Source: Melitaea cinxia (Eukaryota > Arthropoda > Insecta > Lepidoptera > Nymphalidae). Taken from it: a DNA stretch of 64,000 nt. Each line of letters starts with the position of its first letter. The first letter of the stretch is position 1. The translations under genes were made by a program, and so were the position numbers. The stretch lies in NCBI RefSeq assembly GCF_905220565.1, contig NC_059406.1:14890001-14954000 (forward strand), read 5' to 3'. Shown one piece after another: positions 34,991-47,253 of the stretch. Below the pieces are notes generated by a model. The model had not been told where the DNA came from, did not search any database, and saw only the letters and a list, made by a program, of their open reading frames with translations.

Positions 34991-35748
34991 GATGTTGAAG
35001 TATCTTAAACAAATTAAACGCATTCTCGATTAGTAGATATTGCTACGAACTGACTTTTTGATTATTGATTAGAAAACACGATTTGGTGGCTTAACATGGG
35101 GCAAATAGCGACGATTTAAAAACGATGTTCACTTGTGTGTTATTTTGTTACTGACCGACACGTCGAATAGCACGGGAAAAATAGCAAATAAAATTTCGAG
35201 CAACAAAACTATGTTTAGAGGTCTTCGTTATATAAGAAAGCGGATAAAATAACCTAATACTTTTAAATAATAATACAACATACTACTTCTTTTACCTGGC
35301 AAGCGTTATTTATGTTGAAAGAATATTTTTATTACTTTACAACTCAAATGTACAGAGCCAAATTGTACTCTAGTGTCACGGAATAAGAACAAAATTCCTT
35401 TCAATGTCCAGAAAATCTCACCTTGCCATATAACACCTTGCAGTCCCATGTCAAATCGTATTCTATTGTAACCGAATAAGAACTATTTTCTTTTCAATAT
35501 CCAGAACTGATATATTTGGAAAACTAATATTTAAGAATATTTTTGTTCGTACATTACGCGTTAGATTATATTATTTATTTCGTTTCGTTAAATAATAAGT
35601 ATGGACAGCGCGTTTGTTTTCGTATGATGTTCGTTATTTTCGTAAGTTAGTTATTTTTTACGATTGCGGTGTTACGTTTTGAGAAACTGTAAATATGAGT
35701 TATTTGTTTAGTAAATTTAGTTATAGTATTTTTGTATAATTAATTAAA

Positions 35749-35865
35749 ATGCCACGAAGAGGACAAACGTGGAATTATTTTACTGTGGTGAATAAAATCG
35801 CTAAGAAAGCGGAATGTAAATATTGTAAAAAGATACTTTCATTTCAAAGTACTATATTGAATTAG
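35749..35865 (+). pseudogene. BED-type zinc finger remnant, array copy 2
   Basis: A 38-residue frame with both Cys of the finger kept (KAECKYCKKILSF) stops at TAG before the NLxxH part. It is the best-kept Cys pair of the array copies. Confidence 0.75.
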
Positions 35866-36059
35866 AAAAATCAAACAATCAATATAAGCGATATATTGTA
35901 ATATTAATTACAAAATAGAAAGAAAGGAATATTATCAAAATCATAATTTTTTTTATTGACAAAACTTAAGTTACCCGAAGCGAGACGAGAGCGGGCCGCT
36001 AGTACCTATTAAATAGTTTATAATATGTAACGTTTAACAGCGAGAGTCAAAAAACGTCG

Positions 36060-36365
36060 TTTATTTATTTTATTTATTTATTTATTAGGATTACCAAAAG
36101 AAATTACAACAATAAAGCAAAAAGAATTATTTTACATAATTGATTAAGGAAGTTTAATTGTATTTCTTTTTAAAGGTAATCAAATCGTGCAATATCAAAC
36201 AGTAGATATGAAATATATATATATATCAAAAACTAGATTATATAATAAGACAAATTGATGTAGATTTTTAAAAAAGAAATACAATTATTTGTCAATTTTA
36301 TATATAAATAGTTTTATAAATACACGTCGATAGCTTTATGAAAATAACAAATTGGATTCGTTATT
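36060..36365. other. AT-rich insertion in array copy 2
   Basis: Array sequence is split at AAACGTCGTT; after about 300 bp it resumes with CGTCGTTATAATAAAAGG. The insert starts with a TTTATTTATT run and is AT-rich with no coding. The repeated CGTCGTT at both sides may be a short target duplication. Confidence 0.45.
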
Positions 36366-37913
36366 CGTCGTTATAATAAAAGGAAGTTTAAAAGTAGCGT
36401 ATCGTTATAACGCATCATTAAAATGTAGCCGTTGCGAACACCTCTAACTGTGATAATAGGAATGAGTGCCTACTTACGTTTTTTAAATCGGCCACTGATG
36501 ATACATTCCTTGTTCTTTTACGTCGAAGAGAATAATTATGTTCCTAATTCTTATAGAAAACACTTTTTCACAACTAACTCTTACTTACAATCCAACTTAT
36601 TTTCAGCACTACTTTGTCAATTGTGATTTTATTTCTTAGGTGAATTTAAATTGTTTAATTCTTAGTTAGAGTACACATATAAACAACGACGACACCAATC
36701 TCAGTTTCACATAGAAGTATATTCTTCATCTTTTGCTGTAAATTTACTAAAACTAGTAACAAAACTCAAAATCTTTATTCATCTGGTTTTAAATTGCGCC
36801 ATGTGCAATTTGTACGTATGCACTGGCACTTGTGCACGGAGCATGACGTCTCTCTTGCCTGGCGATTGGAACTAAACTGTGCTGAATTGTGTACTAAAGA
36901 CGCTATGGGTTCTATAAACTCATTGTAAATGAGAGGAATTTGAAGAATTTATCTAAATAAAGGATATGACACAAAGGCAACTTTCACAACTTTATTAGTT
37001 TACCTGCTGACCATTGTTTTCTTCCAGCCGGTAGGGTGATACAGTGTTACTGTCATAGAGATTACTGTATTTAAAGAATAATACAAATTCTAGAATATTG
37101 TGAGAACTGTTGGAATAAAATCAATATTCTTTGAAAATCATCAACTGTTAGTTTATATAATATGAAGTGTCTTAAACAAACTAAACGCATTCTCGATTAG
37201 TAGATACTGCTATGAACTGACTTTTCGATTATTGATTAGAAAACACGATTTGGCGGCTTAACATGGGCAAATAGCGACGATTTAAAAGTGATGTTCACTT
37301 GTCTGTTATTTTGTTAGTGACCGACACGTCAAACAGTACAGGAAAAATAGCAAATTAAATTTCGGGCAACAAAACTATGATTAAAGGTGTTCGTTATATT
37401 TAATAGCGGATAAAATAACCTAATATTTTTAAATAATAATACAACATACTATTAATTTTACCTGGCAAGCGTTATTTATGTTGAAAGAATTTTTTTTATT
37501 ACTTTACAACTCAAATGTACAGAGCCAAATTGTACTCTAGTGTCACGGAATAAGAACAAAATTCCTTTCAATGTCCAGAAAATCTCACCTTGCCATATAA
37601 CACCTTGCAGGCCCATGTCAAATTTTATTTTATTGTAATTGAAAAATAACTATTTTCTTTTCAATATCCAGAACTGATATATTTGGAAAACTAATATTTA
37701 AGAATATTTTTGTTCGTACATTACGCGTTAGATTATATTATTTATTTCGTTTCGTTAAATAATAAGTATGGACAGCGCGTTTGTTTTCGTATGATGTTCG
37801 TTATTTTCGTAAGTTAGTTATTTTTTACGATTGCGGTGTTACGTTTTGAGAAACTGTAAATATGAGTTATTTGTTTAGTAAATTTAGTTATAGTACTTTT
37901 GTATAATTAATTA

Positions 37914-38050
37914 AAATGCCACAAAAATGATAAACGTGGAATTATTTTACTGTGGTGAATGAAATCGCTGAGAAAGCGAGATGTAAATATTGTAAAAAGT
38001 TACTTTCATTTAAAAATACTATATCGAATTTGAAACATCAATCAATCAAT
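37914..38050 (+). pseudogene. BED-type zinc finger remnant, array copy 3
   Basis: The start codon is kept, but ACAAAAATGA gives a stop at the fifth codon. Downstream frame still reads WNYFTVVNEIAEK and CKYCKK, so it is a recent loss relative to copy 2. Confidence 0.65.
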
Positions 38051-39406
38051 ATAATCGATATTATATTAACATTAATTACCTAAATAATAGAAAGAAAGCA
38101 ATGTTATCAAAACCATAAAATTTTAATTGATAAAACTTGAGTTACCCGAAGCGAAGCGAGAGCGAGCCGCTAGTATTAAATAATTTATAATACGTTTAAT
38201 ACCAAGAATCAAAACACGTCCTTATAATATTGTACTAATATATTAAAAATGTAAAAAATAATAGGCATTTTAAAAATAGCGTATCGTTATAACGCATCAT
38301 TAAAATATGGCCGTTGCGAATACCTACAATGAAAATAGGAATGAGTACCTACTTACGTTTTATACATCGGCCATTGATGATACATTCCTTGTTCTTTTAC
38401 GTCGAAGTGAATAATTATGTTCGTAATTCTTATAGAAAACACTTTTTCACAACTAAATCTTACTTATAACCCAAGCTATTTTCAGCACTACTTTGTCAAA
38501 TGTGATTTTATTTCTTAGGTGAATTTAAATTGTTTAATTCTTAGTTAGAGTACACATATAAACAACGACGACACCAATCTCAGCTTCACATAGAAATAAA
38601 TTCTTCATCTTTTGCTGAAAATTGACTAAAACTAGTAACAAAGCCTGACATCTTTATTCATCTGGTTTTAAATTGCGCCATGTGCAATTTATTTGTGTGC
38701 ACTGGCACTTGTGCACGGAGCATGACGTCTGTCTTCCTTGGCGATTGAAACTAAACTGTGCTGAATTGTGCGCTAAAGACGCTATGGGTTCTATGAGCTC
38801 ATTGTAAATGAGAGGAATTTGAAGAATTTATCTAAACAAAAGATATGACACAAAGGCAACTTTCACAACTTTATTAGTTTACCTGCTGACCATTGTTTCT
38901 TCCGGCCGGTAGGGTGAGACAATGTTGCTGTCATAAAGATTATTGTATTTAAAGAATAGTAAAAATTCCAGAATATTGTAAGAATCCTTGAAATAAAATC
39001 AATATTATTTGAAAATCATTAACTTTTACTTTAAATGCAATAAGACCGTTGTTTAAACGTCTAAAGAAAATCTTGATGTGAAACCTTCAGACATTTCGGT
39101 TACCGGACCTTAAAATTAGAGAATTCAAAATGGTGATAACAAAACACGAAATTGCGGTTACTATTACCGATATATCGATTAGTTAGAAAAGAGTAGTTTC
39201 GTAGGTATATAATAAAGCAACATTATTATTATTCTTTTCACGGGGAACGTGATCACATGGGGTAACACATAACAACATTAACTATAGATACGACATGATT
39301 TGATAGTCGATATTATAGTTATACAGATAAACCTGTACACTACGCAAAACAAATGAAGTAGGAAGAAATATTGTAGAAACAATCGCAATCGTATTTATAT
39401 ATCATA

Positions 39407-40571
39407 CTAGCTGTGCCCGCGGCTTCGCCCGCGTTGAAATCAGTTTGTCACAAAGTTTTCCCGGTAAACTTCCTATGAAACTCTCATCAAAACCGGCTTA
39501 GCCGTTCCGTAAACCTTCCTCTTGAACCGCATGAAAATCCATTCAGTAGATTTTGAGGGAATTGATCACATACCCTTTTGGAGACTTTGTTTTATAATAC
39601 TCTAACTGTTGCCCGCGAGTACGTCCGCGTGGTTATGAAGATATGCGTTACTATTAAGATGTTTAACGCAATTTTTTTTTTTATTTCAGTCACTTGAAAG
39701 GCTTATCACAGTGAGCAACTTTTTAAATGGCACAATTTAGTATAATTTAATAGTTATTTTTACAAAACCTCTCTATACACCATATTCTTAGTTTTATTTT
39801 CAGACTACAATATAAATAACCTATCAGGCAAACTTATAGCTGCTGTATATATGTTTCATACAAACTATCAACCCCAATTAAACCCCCTTAGCCGTGGAAT
39901 ATCGCAAAATCCGTTCTTAGTAGACGTCTGCTAACTATAATCTACCTCCTCGCCAAATTTCATCTTTGTCCATCTTGGGTGGATGGACCATCCAGCGGTT
40001 TTTGAGTTCTCGTGATGAGTGAGTCAGTGACTTTTCTCTTTTATATAAATAGATTACATTTTATAGAGTATACATTTTAAATTTCAAGTCTCTTACTTCA
40101 AAAATATAGGACTTTCATACAAACTTCCAACCCCCGTTTTATCTCCTTAGGGGTCGATTTTCGTAAAATTCGTTCTTAGCGAATGTATACGACCTATAAG
40201 GAGCCTACCTGGCAAATTTCAAGTTTTTAGGTGTTATAGTTTCGGAGATTTAATGATGAGTGAGTCAACCTACCATACCCTGTTTTAACCCCAAAAGGAA
40301 GTTGATTTCTAAAGATACATTATTTGAACACCTTCTCACTATCTATAGAACATAAATTTTAAATTTCAAGTCTCTTACTTCAAAAACATAGGACTTACAT
40401 ACAAACTTCTAACCCCCGTTTTACCCCCTTAGGGGTCGAATTTCGTAAAATCCGTTCTTAGCGGATGCCTACATCTTATAAGGAGCCTACCTGCCAAAAT
40501 TCAAGTTTTTAGGTGTTATAGTTTCGGAGATTTCGTGATGAATGACCTTTCGCTTTTATATTGATTATAGA
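39407..40571 (-). mobile_element. Helitron-like element, ends proven by an empty site
   Basis: On the - strand it begins TCTATAATCAATATAAAAGC and ends GCGAAGCCGCGGGCACAGCTAG, with a GC hairpin before the CTAG. Host sequence reads ATCATA before and TAAAGTATTTTT after. The sister array copy at 42776-42796 reads ATCATATAAAGTATTTTT with no insertion. So the element sits exactly between A and T with no target duplication, as Helitrons do. Two further terminus-like clauses inside (near 39603 and 40045) show that it is a composite of related elements. No Rep/helicase gene is present. Confidence 0.85.
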
Positions 40572-40759
40572 TAAAGTATTTTTAAAAAAACTTAAAAATT
40601 TGTGTGTTCGTCTAAAAGATTTTTTTTAATATTGTCATTTTTGTGAATTGTTTTTATTTAGATATTTATTTCTGTTGGTCAAACTCGGATAAATCTGTAG
40701 AAGAACTGACATTGCTATATAGTAGGTATAAATAGTTCTAATTTTAATTTTTACTGATC

Positions 40760-40824
40760 TACGAATATTCAGTTTAAGGTACTTTATCTACACTGGATAT
40801 CTATGTAGATGAACATCTCGGACC
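40760..40824 (+). pseudogene. Decayed fragment of Xpd exon 13, array copy 4
   Basis: CGAATATTCAGTTTAAGGTA and TACACTGGATAT line up with Xpd 21977-22010 (TTCGAACAATCTGTTTAAGG and so on), including the intron bases before the acceptor. It is cut after CATCTCGGACC and joined to array sequence. Confidence 0.75.
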
Positions 40825-42969
40825 AAAAAAAATCGCAAATAAAATTTCGAGCGACAAAAATATGTTTAGAAGTGTTCGTTATATTAGATAGCGGATAAAA
40901 TAACCCAATATTTTTAAATAATAATACAACATACTACTTATTTTACCTGGCAAGCGTTATTTATGTTGAAAGAATATTTTTATTACTTTACAACTCAAAT
41001 GTACAGAGCCAAATTGTACTCTAGTGTAACGGGATAGTAACAAAACTCCTTTCTATGTCCAGAAAATCTCATCTTTCCGTATAGCACCTTGCAGTCCCAT
41101 GTCAAATCGTATTCTATTGTAACTGAATAAGAACTATTTTCTTTTAAATATCTAAAACTGATATATTTGGAAAACTAATATTTAAGAATATTTTTGTTCG
41201 TATTATTCATCACGTTAGATCAGATTATTTATTTCATTTAATTAAATAATCAGTATGGACAACGAACGCATTTGTTTTCGTATGATGTTCTTTATTTTCG
41301 CGAGTTAGTTGTTTTTTACGATTGCGGTGTTACGTTTTGAGAAACTGTAAATATATTTTAGGTGTTAAGTGAATTTAGTTATAGTATTTTCATTTAATTA
41401 TTTGAATTTGAAAAATGAATCAATCAATATCATCGATACATTGTAACATCAATTACCTGAATAATAGAAAGAAAGAATATTATTAAAACCATAAATTTTT
41501 TAGTGATAAAACTTGAGTTACCCGAAGCGAAGCGAGAGCGGGCCGCTTGTATTAAATAATTTATAATACGTTTAACAACAAGAATTAAAACACGTCGTTA
41601 TAATATTGTACTAATATATTAAAAACGTAAAAAATAATAGGCATTTTAAAAGTAGTATATCGTTTTAACGTATCATTAAAATATAGCCGTTGCGAATACC
41701 TACTATGAAAATATTAATGAGTACCTACTTACGTTTTTAAATTGGGCATCGATGACACATTCATTGTTCTTTTACGTCGAAGTGAATAATTATGTTCGTA
41801 ATTCTTATAGAAAACTTCTTTTCACAAAGAACTCTTACTTAAAATCCAACTTATTTTCAACACTACTTTGTCAAATGTGATTTTATTTCTTAGGTAAATT
41901 TAAATTATTTAATTCTTAGTTAGAGTAGACATATAAACAACGACGACACCAATCTCAGCTTCACATAGAAATATATTCTTCATCTTTTGCTGGAAATTGA
42001 CTAAAACTAGTAACAAAACTCAAAATCTTTATTCATCTGGTTTTAAATTGCGCCATGTGCAATTTGTACGTATGCACTGGCACTTGTGCACGTAGCATGA
42101 CGTCTTTCTTGCTTGGCGATTGGAACTAAACTGTGCTGAATTGTGTGCTAAAGACGCTATGGGTTCTATGAGCTCATTGTAGATGAGAGGAATTTGAAGA
42201 ATTTATCTAAACAAAAGATATGACACAAAGGCAACTTTCACAACTTTATTAGTTTACCTGCTGACCATTGTTTCTTCCGGCCGGTAGGGTGAGACAATGT
42301 TACTGTCATAAAGATTATTGTATTTAAAGAATAGTAAAAATTCCAGAATATTGTAAGAATCCTTGAAATAAAATCAATATTATTTGAAAATCATTAACTT
42401 TTACTTTAAGTGCAATAAGACCGTTGTTGAAACGTCTAAAAAAATCTTGATGTGAAACCTTCAGACATTTCGGTTACCGGACCTTAAAATTAGAGAATTC
42501 AAAATGGTGATAACAAAACACGAAATTGCGGTTACTATTACCGATATATCGATTAGTTAGAAAAGAGTAGTTTCGTAGGTATATAATAAAGCAACATTAT
42601 TATTATATTTTTCACGGGGAACGTGATCACATGGGGTAACACATAACAACATTAACTATTGATACGACATGATTTGATAGTCGATATTATAGTTATACAG
42701 ATAGACCTGTACACTACGCAAAACAAATGAAGTAGGAAGAAATATTGTAGAAACAATCGAAATCGTATTTATATATCATATAAAGTATTTTTAAAAAAAC
42801 TTAAAAATTTGTATGTTCGTCTAAAAGATTTTTTTTTAAATATATTGTCATTTTTGTGAATTGTTTTTATTTAGATATTTATTTCTGTTGGTCAAACTCG
42901 GATAAATCTGTAGAAGAACTGACATTTCTATATAGTAGGTATAAATAATTCTTATTTTAATTTTTACTG

Positions 42970-43078
42970 ATCTTCGAATATTCTGTTTAAGGTAATTTAT
43001 CTACACTGGATATCAATGTACACGAACATCTCGGACCTCAATCCGGTAGTCATGACTTCTACTTATCTTTCACGATCG
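42970..43078 (+). pseudogene. Decayed fragment of Xpd exon 13, array copy 5
   Basis: It aligns with Xpd 21971-22080 over its length: TTCTGTTTAAGGTA at the splice site, CTACACTGGATAT, then ATCTCGGACCTCAATCCGGT against ATCTTGGACTTCAATCCGGT in the gene, and GTCATGACTTCTAC. A net +4-base change after GGATAT breaks the frame. Translated in two frames it gives NLSTLD and NISDLNPVVMTS, matching TLSPLD and KILDFNPVIMSS of the protein. The intron part before the exon is included, so this is a genomic, not a processed, copy. Confidence 0.85.
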
Positions 43079-44856
43079 TTTTTTTTAAACATATCATACG
43101 TAGTAATCATAACTCCGCATTTTAAACATTTAACTATAAAACTGGTTAATTAAATGAGCTAAACGCTGCTTAGCAAATGCTTTTGCTTTCCTTGAAAGTC
43201 TAGGTGATGTAAAATTTCCAGAAATTTGTTCATCTCATTGAGTACACGTTAGTTCATTGACATTTTCTGCAAAGCTTATATAATTAGTATATTTACATTT
43301 CAATACTATTGTCGCTTCGTTCATTACGATCTCAGTCACTTTCACATTTTATTGGATGACGACGATTACGTCTAAATCTGTTACCTATTCTGTTTTGTAC
43401 AGTGTAACAGCGTAGAGTATTAGCGTGTCCGCCAACTTTCCCCCTATGTTGAACCTTTTCGTCTATACATATGACGGATTTACCCTTTTCCAATTTTCAA
43501 GCCCTTTGAAACGCTGATCATAATATAATTTGGTTCTTTATCTCAAACTAACAATCTTTACCTCTAAAATATCAAAACCCACTTTATTCCATGATTTGAG
43601 ATTTGAAAGAGATTTGAAATATATATCATAGGTTCTATACCAGGAGCATTTGAATATTTTTGACATGTCTTACAACGCTTGACGTATCGTTCTATGTCAA
43701 CTTTATGAAAATAACAAATTGGAATCGTTATTCGTCGTTATAATAAAAGGCATTTTAAAAGTAGCTTATCGTTATAACGCATCATTAAAATATAGCCGAT
43801 GCGAACACCTCTAACTATGATAATAGGAATGAGTACCTACTTACGTTTTTTAAATCGGCCATTGGTGACACATTCCTTGTTCTTTTACGTCGAAGTTAAT
43901 ATGTTCGTGATTCTTACCGAAAATACCTTTTCACAACTAACTGTTACTTATATCCCAAACTATTTAAAGCACTTCTTTGTTAAATGTGATTTTTTTTCTT
44001 CGGTGAATTTGAATTGTTTAATTCTTAGTACACATATAAACAACGACGACACTAATCTCAGCTTCACATAAAAATATATTCTTCATCTTTTGCTGAAAAT
44101 TGACTAAAACTAGTAACAAAACTCAAAATCTTTATTCATCTGCTTTTAAATTGCACTATGTGCAATTTGTTTGTGTGCACTGGCACTTGTGCACGGAGCA
44201 TGAAGTCTGTCTTCCTTGGCGATTGAAACTAAACTGTGCTGAATTGTGCGCTAAAGACGCTGTGGGTTCTATGAGCTCATTGTAAATGAGAGGAATTTGA
44301 AGAATTTATCTAAACAAAAGATGTAACACAAAGGCAAATTTCACATCTTTATTAGTTTACCTGCTGACCATTGTTTTCTTCCAGCCGGTAGGGTACAGTG
44401 TGTTACTGTCATAGATATTACTGTATTTAAAGAATAATACAACTTCAAGAATATTGTAAGAATCGTTGGAATAAAATCAGTATTATTTGAAAATCATTAA
44501 CTGTTAGTTTATATAATATGAAGTGTCTTAAACAAACTAAACGCATTCTCGATTAGGAGATATTGCTACGAACTGACTTTTCGATTATTGATTAGAAAAC
44601 ACGATTTGGCGGCGTAACAAAGGCAAATAGCGATGATTTAAAAGTGATGTTCACTTGTGCGTTATTATGTTACTGACCGACACGTCGAACAGCACAGGAA
44701 AAATATCAAATAAAATTTCGAGCAACATAACTGTGATTAAAGGTGTTCGTTATATTAGATAGCGGATAAAATAACCTAATATTTTTAAATAATAATACAA
44801 CATATTACTTATTTTACTATTTATATACTATTATTATTATTCATCACGTTAGATCA

Positions 44857-47253
44857 CGGCCATTCTCCGATTAGCAAATTTTTCGTGTCCGGGCTTGTTT
44901 AAACCGTAATATCATCCTATTCAATCATGCACTTTTTTATATATTAAAGATAGCATCCGTACCTAGCTGTAAAAAAAATATTGGCTTCTGTTTTAAGTAA
45001 TTAAGACTAAATTAATTTAACTTATGTTCAAAAAACCTCTGTTCTCTAATTACCGTGACGTGTCCGCACACCAACTTAATCTTAAAACTTGCTTGTAATT
45101 TTTATAGCGTATAGATTTACTTTGATCCATTAAACGTTTTAAACGATATTAAGCAGCGTCTATCGCATAACAAAATATCAACTCAATAGAACCAGTCTAC
45201 AAATAATTATTATGAAGTAATCGTATGTCCAATGGAAACTTCTAATTACCGTAACATCTGCTGTTCTCGAGTGCACATCCCTAAATAAAAGTATTTGGCA
45301 CATCACTACCGTACGCATCGCGTCTCCTCAGTATGTACCGAGGTCCATCAGCAGTTGTATGACTCTCATGTTAGTGTACCGCCAATGAAGCACGTAAGTA
45401 TATAATTACCGTAGCCTTGGTTAAAAACTTTTCTAATTACCGTTGTTCTTATTTTAATACTAGATTTTTAAGATAGACCCAAGTTGATCATGTAAATGAA
45501 GACAGTACTTTGGCCTCCGTACGTTATAATAAGCTAGAATTTGTATACTGTGTCGGTTTTAAACATTTTTTTGAAAATTTATCGTTTTCTAATTACCGTA
45601 TACTAATTACCATATGTTTATAATTACCGTTGTATGAAAAAGTAATACTTGTTTACCGCGGTTTTCGTAGATTATTATTATTATTGTCCGTAAATATGTC
45701 TATATTATATGCTGACCATTCATCAAATTATTTAATTTATAAGATAAACCTAAAAAGACCAAAGAGGAAGTTAAAGAAAATAGAGTTAAAAATGCCCCTT
45801 TTTGTATTAGCAATAAAAAAAAATAAAGGAGAAAGAAGGGTACAATAAAAAAAATACTGCCAATCTGCGAAATGTCACCAAAAGCCGGAAGAAAACTCAA
45901 AAAAGAAGTAGAGAAAATTTCAGAGCTTACTATAAAAGACAAAAGGAAAAGGGAAAATTGAAAACAATCGAGGAAGAAGTGACCTTAGATATAGAGGTGC
46001 TTGATAACAATATAACAGATCCTCTTGAAACTTTGTCACACCACATCTCAATGATTTATCATACTCGCTGCGCTAAAAAGTACACTAAAAGAGTACAAAA
46101 TTGTCCCGAAAATCCCAAATCAAAAAAAGAAGATAATCAGCAAGACCAAATTTTTCTGCAGTCGACTTCTTTTGAAAAAGAATTAGTTCCCTTGTAAAAG
46201 GCATCAAATTTTAAACCTTCTTTAACCACATCAACGCCGCGTCCATCTAGTGCTCTGTCATCATCTTCTACTGAAAGTATGTTATTTTATTATTAATCAA
46301 TAATGAGCATTTGACTGAAAATAAAGATACAAGTGTGAATATTACGGAACGAGCGTCTTCCTTGTGTTCAACACCAACTTCACCAACTTCACCATCTTCA
46401 AAGATAACTGTCGAGAAACCGATACGTAAAAAAATCTCACTCTTATTGTTATTTAGAAGGCATGTATAGAAAACACATAAAGAAATGTCATATTTGAGAA
46501 CAAACAGTAGAGCTAAGAAGAGCAAAAGAAAAGTACAGGAAGCAAGCATTAAGACTGAAATATAAAACACGCCACATCCAAAACCAAAACAAAGTCATGA
46601 TAAAGAAATAGAACCAAAGTATTTACATAGTAATAATATAGGGACTACTGTAGAGAAAACCAAATAAGACGTTCAAATTTTTGTTGAGCAAGATGAGATC
46701 TGTCGCATTTGTCCTGGCAAGAGAGAATATATTTCAAGAAAAACGTGGCGTGAACTCATGTGTCTTGTCTTGTCTTGCCCATAGTCACCACGCTGGGCAG
46801 GCGGGTTGGAGACCGCAGGACTGGCTTTGTTGCACCTAAGACGCTGCTACCCGTCTTCGGCCTGTATATTTCAAAACCAGTAGTTGGATGATTATCCCAC
46901 CATCGGTCGGCACTTTCAAGTTCCAGGGTGGTAGTGGAACTGTGTAATCCCTTAGTCGCCTCTTACGATACTCACGGGAAGAGAGGGAGTGGCTATATTC
47001 TTACTGCCGTAACCACACAGCATATTTTCTAATTACCGTTACATTAAATATAAAAATTTTCTAATTACCATTCCCATAAATTTTTTAAGTCTCATTATCT
47101 AGAAAACCACAATTAACTGTTACATGCCAAAATAATTATTGAATTCGTATTTTTGATTTGTTTCATATTTTAATGTTTTTAAGTCAAATCAGTGAAAAAA
47201 AAAAAAAAACGTCACGGTAATTAGGCAAAGAACGCCGAATTGGAGAATGACCG
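44857..47253. mobile_element. DNA transposon with TIRs, ATCA duplication and repeated TAATTACCGT motifs
   Basis: The ends CGGCCATTCTCCGATT and AATTGGAGAATGACCG are inverted, 14 of 16 matching. The element sits in array sequence CACGTTAGATCAGATTATTT and has ATCA on each side (44853-44856, 47254-47257). The motif TTCTAATTACCGT or its complement occurs about ten times towards both ends, as transposase binding sites do. The middle has broken frames on the + strand: a Lys/Glu-rich segment (45958-46197) and, near 46670, EICRICPGKREYIS, a clause I remember from other insect transposon proteins. Stops and an inserted short RTE element show it is dead. A 4-bp duplication would fit Sola-type elements among others; family not assigned. 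Confidence 0.8.
46745..47022 (-). mobile_element. Short RTE-derived element nested in the TIR transposon
   Basis: Reverse copy from GGCGTGAACTCATGTGTCTTG to ACCACACAGCA. It interrupts the coding remnant after EYISRK of the host transposon. Its 3' tail is cut short. Confidence 0.85.

Noticed and set aside
44276..44400. 61-aa frames at 44100 and 48024 as a conserved small protein
   Set aside because: They are array-unit sequence that happens to stay open in two sister copies and is broken in others; no independent sign of coding.
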